Source of the DNA: Acinetobacter sp. ANC 3929 | Lineage (GTDB): Bacteria > Pseudomonadota > Gammaproteobacteria > Pseudomonadales > Moraxellaceae | Length of the DNA: 64,000 nt | Reading direction: 5' to 3' | Assembly (NCBI RefSeq): GCF_000369405.1 | Contig: NZ_KB850000.1 | Location: 1,074,768-1,138,767 of the forward strand | Part shown: piece after piece, positions 62,600 through 64,000 of the stretch | How positions within the stretch are numbered: position 1 is the stretch's first letter | Layout: each line of letters begins with the position of its first letter | Made by a program: the position numbers and the translations under genes | The notes under the pieces: model-generated | Told to the model about the DNA's origin: nothing | Database searches by the model: none | The model's input: only the letters and a program-made list of their open reading frames with translations

Positions 62600-63613
62600 A
62601 TGTCTGAACACCGTAAACCTGAACAGGGTATAAAACTTCGTGGCGCGGAAAAAGTCGCGAGAATTCCTGTAAAAGTTATCCCTACGGTTGAAGTACCTCG
62701 CAAACCTGACTGGATTCGAGTCAAGATGACCGCTCCAGAAGAAGTTCAGCGTATCAAAACAACCTTGCGCTCGCAAAAACTACATACCGTATGTGAAGAA
62801 GCAGCTTGTCCTAACCTGCCTGAATGTTTCGGTGGTGGTACAGCTACCTTCATGATCATGGGCGATATCTGTACACGTCGCTGTCCATTCTGTGACGTCG
62901 CACACGGCCGCCCAAATGCATTGGACCCAGACGAACCACGTCACATGGCAGAAACCATTTCAAATCTTGGTTTAAAATACGCGGTCATTACCTCGGTTGA
63001 CCGTGATGATTTGTTAGATGGTGGTGCGCAACACTTTGTTGACTGTATCAAAGAAGCCCGTGCATTAAGTCCAAAAACCTTATTAGAAATTCTAGTGCCT
63101 GATTTCCGTGGTCGTATGGATATTGCCTTACGCATCATGACTGAATGTCCACCAGATGTGTTTAACCACAACATTGAAACCGTACCGCGTTTATATAAAG
63201 CGATGCGTCCAGGCTCAGACTATCAGCATTCTTTAACTTTGCTAAAAATGTTTAAAGAATACTGCCCTGATGTGCCAACCAAATGTGGTTTGATGGTGGG
63301 TATTGGTGAAACTGAAGAAGAAGTCATTTCTTTACTGGATGATCTTCGTGCACACGATGTGGATTACGTGACTATTGGTCAATATCTACAGCCGTCTAAA
63401 CAACATGCACCAATCGACCGTTTTGTTACACCGGAAGAATTCGAGCGTTATGCTGAACATGGTCGTAAGCTCGGTTTCAGAAATATCTGGTCTGCGCCAA
63501 TGGTTCGTTCAAGCTACTTTGCTGATCGTCAATATCATGGTGAACCAGTACCTGCTGTACGCCGTAAGGCAGATCCTGCCAAGAAAATTGCAGTTCAGGC
63601 GATTGAAGCTTAA
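62600..63613 (+). CDS. lipA: Lipoyl synthase
   Basis: A 337-residue radical-SAM enzyme. Auxiliary cluster motif [12 protein letters not shown] (CX4CX5C), radical-SAM motif CTRRCPFC (CX3CX2C) and the C-terminal RSSY are all intact. It inserts sulfur into octanoyl groups to make lipoate. ATG 62600 is chosen by family start. Confidence 0.96.
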   Translation: MSEHRKPEQGIKLRGAEKVARIPVKVIPTVEVPRKPDWIRVKMTAPEEVQRIKTTLRSQKLHTVCEEAACPNLPECFGGGTATFMIMGDICTRRCPFCDVAHGRPNALDPDEPRHMAETISNLGLKYAVITSVDRDDLLDGGAQHFVDCIKEARALSPKTLLEILVPDFRGRMDIALRIMTECPPDVFNHNIETVPRLYKAMRPGSDYQHSLTLLKMFKEYCPDVPTKCGLMVGIGETEEEVISLLDDLRAHDVDYVTIGQYLQPSKQHAPIDRFVTPEEFERYAEHGRKLGFRNIWSAPMVRSSYFADRQYHGEPVPAVRRKADPAKKIAVQAIEA

Positions 63614-63625
63614 AATTTTTCGTTA

Positions 63626-63654
63626 TGAACGTACTTCGGTACGTTCATTTTTTA
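63626..63654 (+). terminator. lipA terminator
   Basis: TGAACGTAC-TTCG-GTACGTTCA then T6, 12 bases after the stop. Confidence 0.92.
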
Positions 63655-63715
63655 ATTTTTTGAGGATTATGTTTTAATAAAAATTTTCAGGTGTTAGCCT
63701 CACAGTAGAGCATAA

Positions 63716-63866
63716 TCATGCTTTAGGAATCTCAATTATCGCCTCAATAAGAGCTTCAACATTCCATTAATGCCCCACTACAATAGCCATCAATAATAAC
63801 CAAGCTTTTCCATTTTTCCAGCCAAGCTACTACCCGATCAAAATCTTCAGGTGAATCCATATCCAT
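63716..63866 (-). pseudogene. Remnant of a small acidic protein, frameshifted
   Basis: From ATG 63866 the minus strand reads MDMDSPEDFDRVVAWLEKWK through YCSGALMEC, then a stop. The adjacent frame continues NVEALIEAIIEIPKA to a stop at 63716, so one frameshift separates two parts of a former gene of about 50 residues or more. The W-containing acidic sequence recalls small immunity proteins of polymorphic toxins, but no family is recognised. Confidence 0.4.
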
Positions 63867-63918
63867 AAAAATAGTAATTTTCTTTATCTATCCTATATTA
63901 AATCTTTTTTAAAATATT

Positions 63919-64000
63919 TTATGCCTTGATAATCTCTTTGGTATTAGGATTAAAAATAACAGAATTTGGTATATCTTCTAAATAGTCAATCATCAAAACC
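63919..64000 (-). CDS. C-terminus of an unknown protein, cut by window edge
   Basis: A minus-strand frame open at the window edge reads LMIDYLEDIPNSVIFNPNTK and ends EIIKA at 63919. Nothing can be said of its function. Confidence 0.35.
   Translation of the reverse strand, partial: VLMIDYLEDIPNSVIFNPNTKEIIKA

Noticed and set aside
1..64000. CRISPR array, rRNA or complete insertion sequence
   Set aside because: No regularly spaced repeats, no rRNA segments and no IS transposase other than phage A were found by reading both strands.

Overview
The window is Gammaproteobacterial DNA, most likely from an Acinetobacter chromosome. Reasons are the low G+C content, AT-rich spacers, and a housekeeping gene set (prmC-prfA, trhP-yfhL, glyA, queF, mrdB-mltB-rlpA, sthA, lipA) of Acinetobacter-like proteins. 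The genus call is from recognition of the proteins, not from a database search.

Positions 1 to about 30,130 are most of a Mu-like (transposable, contractile-tailed) prophage whose left end lies outside the window. Its layout differs from Mu. Ner-like protein, transposase A, ATPase B and small early genes run leftward from a divergent control region (5021-5121). A LexA/S24-type repressor, a lipoprotein gene and the whole late region run rightward. Late genes follow Mu order: endolysin, holin, gp25-gp28, [accessory cassette], portal, F-like, G-like, protease/scaffold, major capsid, gp36, gp37, tail sheath, tube, tail chaperones, tape measure, N, P, gp45-gp48, fibre-like protein. Three features stand out. 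(1) The 19-nt element GGAAGYCTTTCCGCCTAAT occurs five times in the late region, four times 53-55 nt before a start codon, with a hairpin between element and start. (2) The tail-sheath gene is split: its N-terminal piece ends on a G GGA AAG slippery heptamer abutting a perfect 10-bp hairpin, and a -1 shift would fuse it to an unrecognised 375-codon frame, while the sheath core is a separate downstream gene. (3) A membrane protein gene and a DNA adenine methylase gene are inserted between terminase and portal.

Positions 30,211-41,011 hold chromosomal genes: a sulfonate/taurine-type binding protein and permease without an adjacent ATPase, prmC-prfA on the opposite strand, a frameshifted yiaA-like gene, a glycine-zipper protein, trhP-yfhL, and then an ABC permease/ATPase, a 2-oxoglutarate/Fe(II) oxygenase and an unknown gene.

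Positions 41,414-48,491 are a urea/guanidine-carboxylase locus on the minus strand: carboxylase-associated proteins 1 and 2, a 1202-aa biotin-dependent carboxylase, a NikR-like regulator and an ABC binding lipoprotein. A guanidine-I (ykkC) riboswitch precedes the first gene, so guanidine is the likely substrate. Three transcription units here (37.2, 43.1 and 48.5 kb) share a sigma-54 type -24/-12 promoter and a 28-bp GTATTAC-N14-GTATTAC operator. This links the plus-strand transporter/oxygenase unit and the minus-strand carboxylase units into one regulon, probably controlled by the NikR-like protein.

Positions 48,600-63,650 are housekeeping and cell-envelope genes with clear intrinsic terminators and a tRNA-Arg(CCG). 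The last 350 bases hold broken or partial minus-strand genes.
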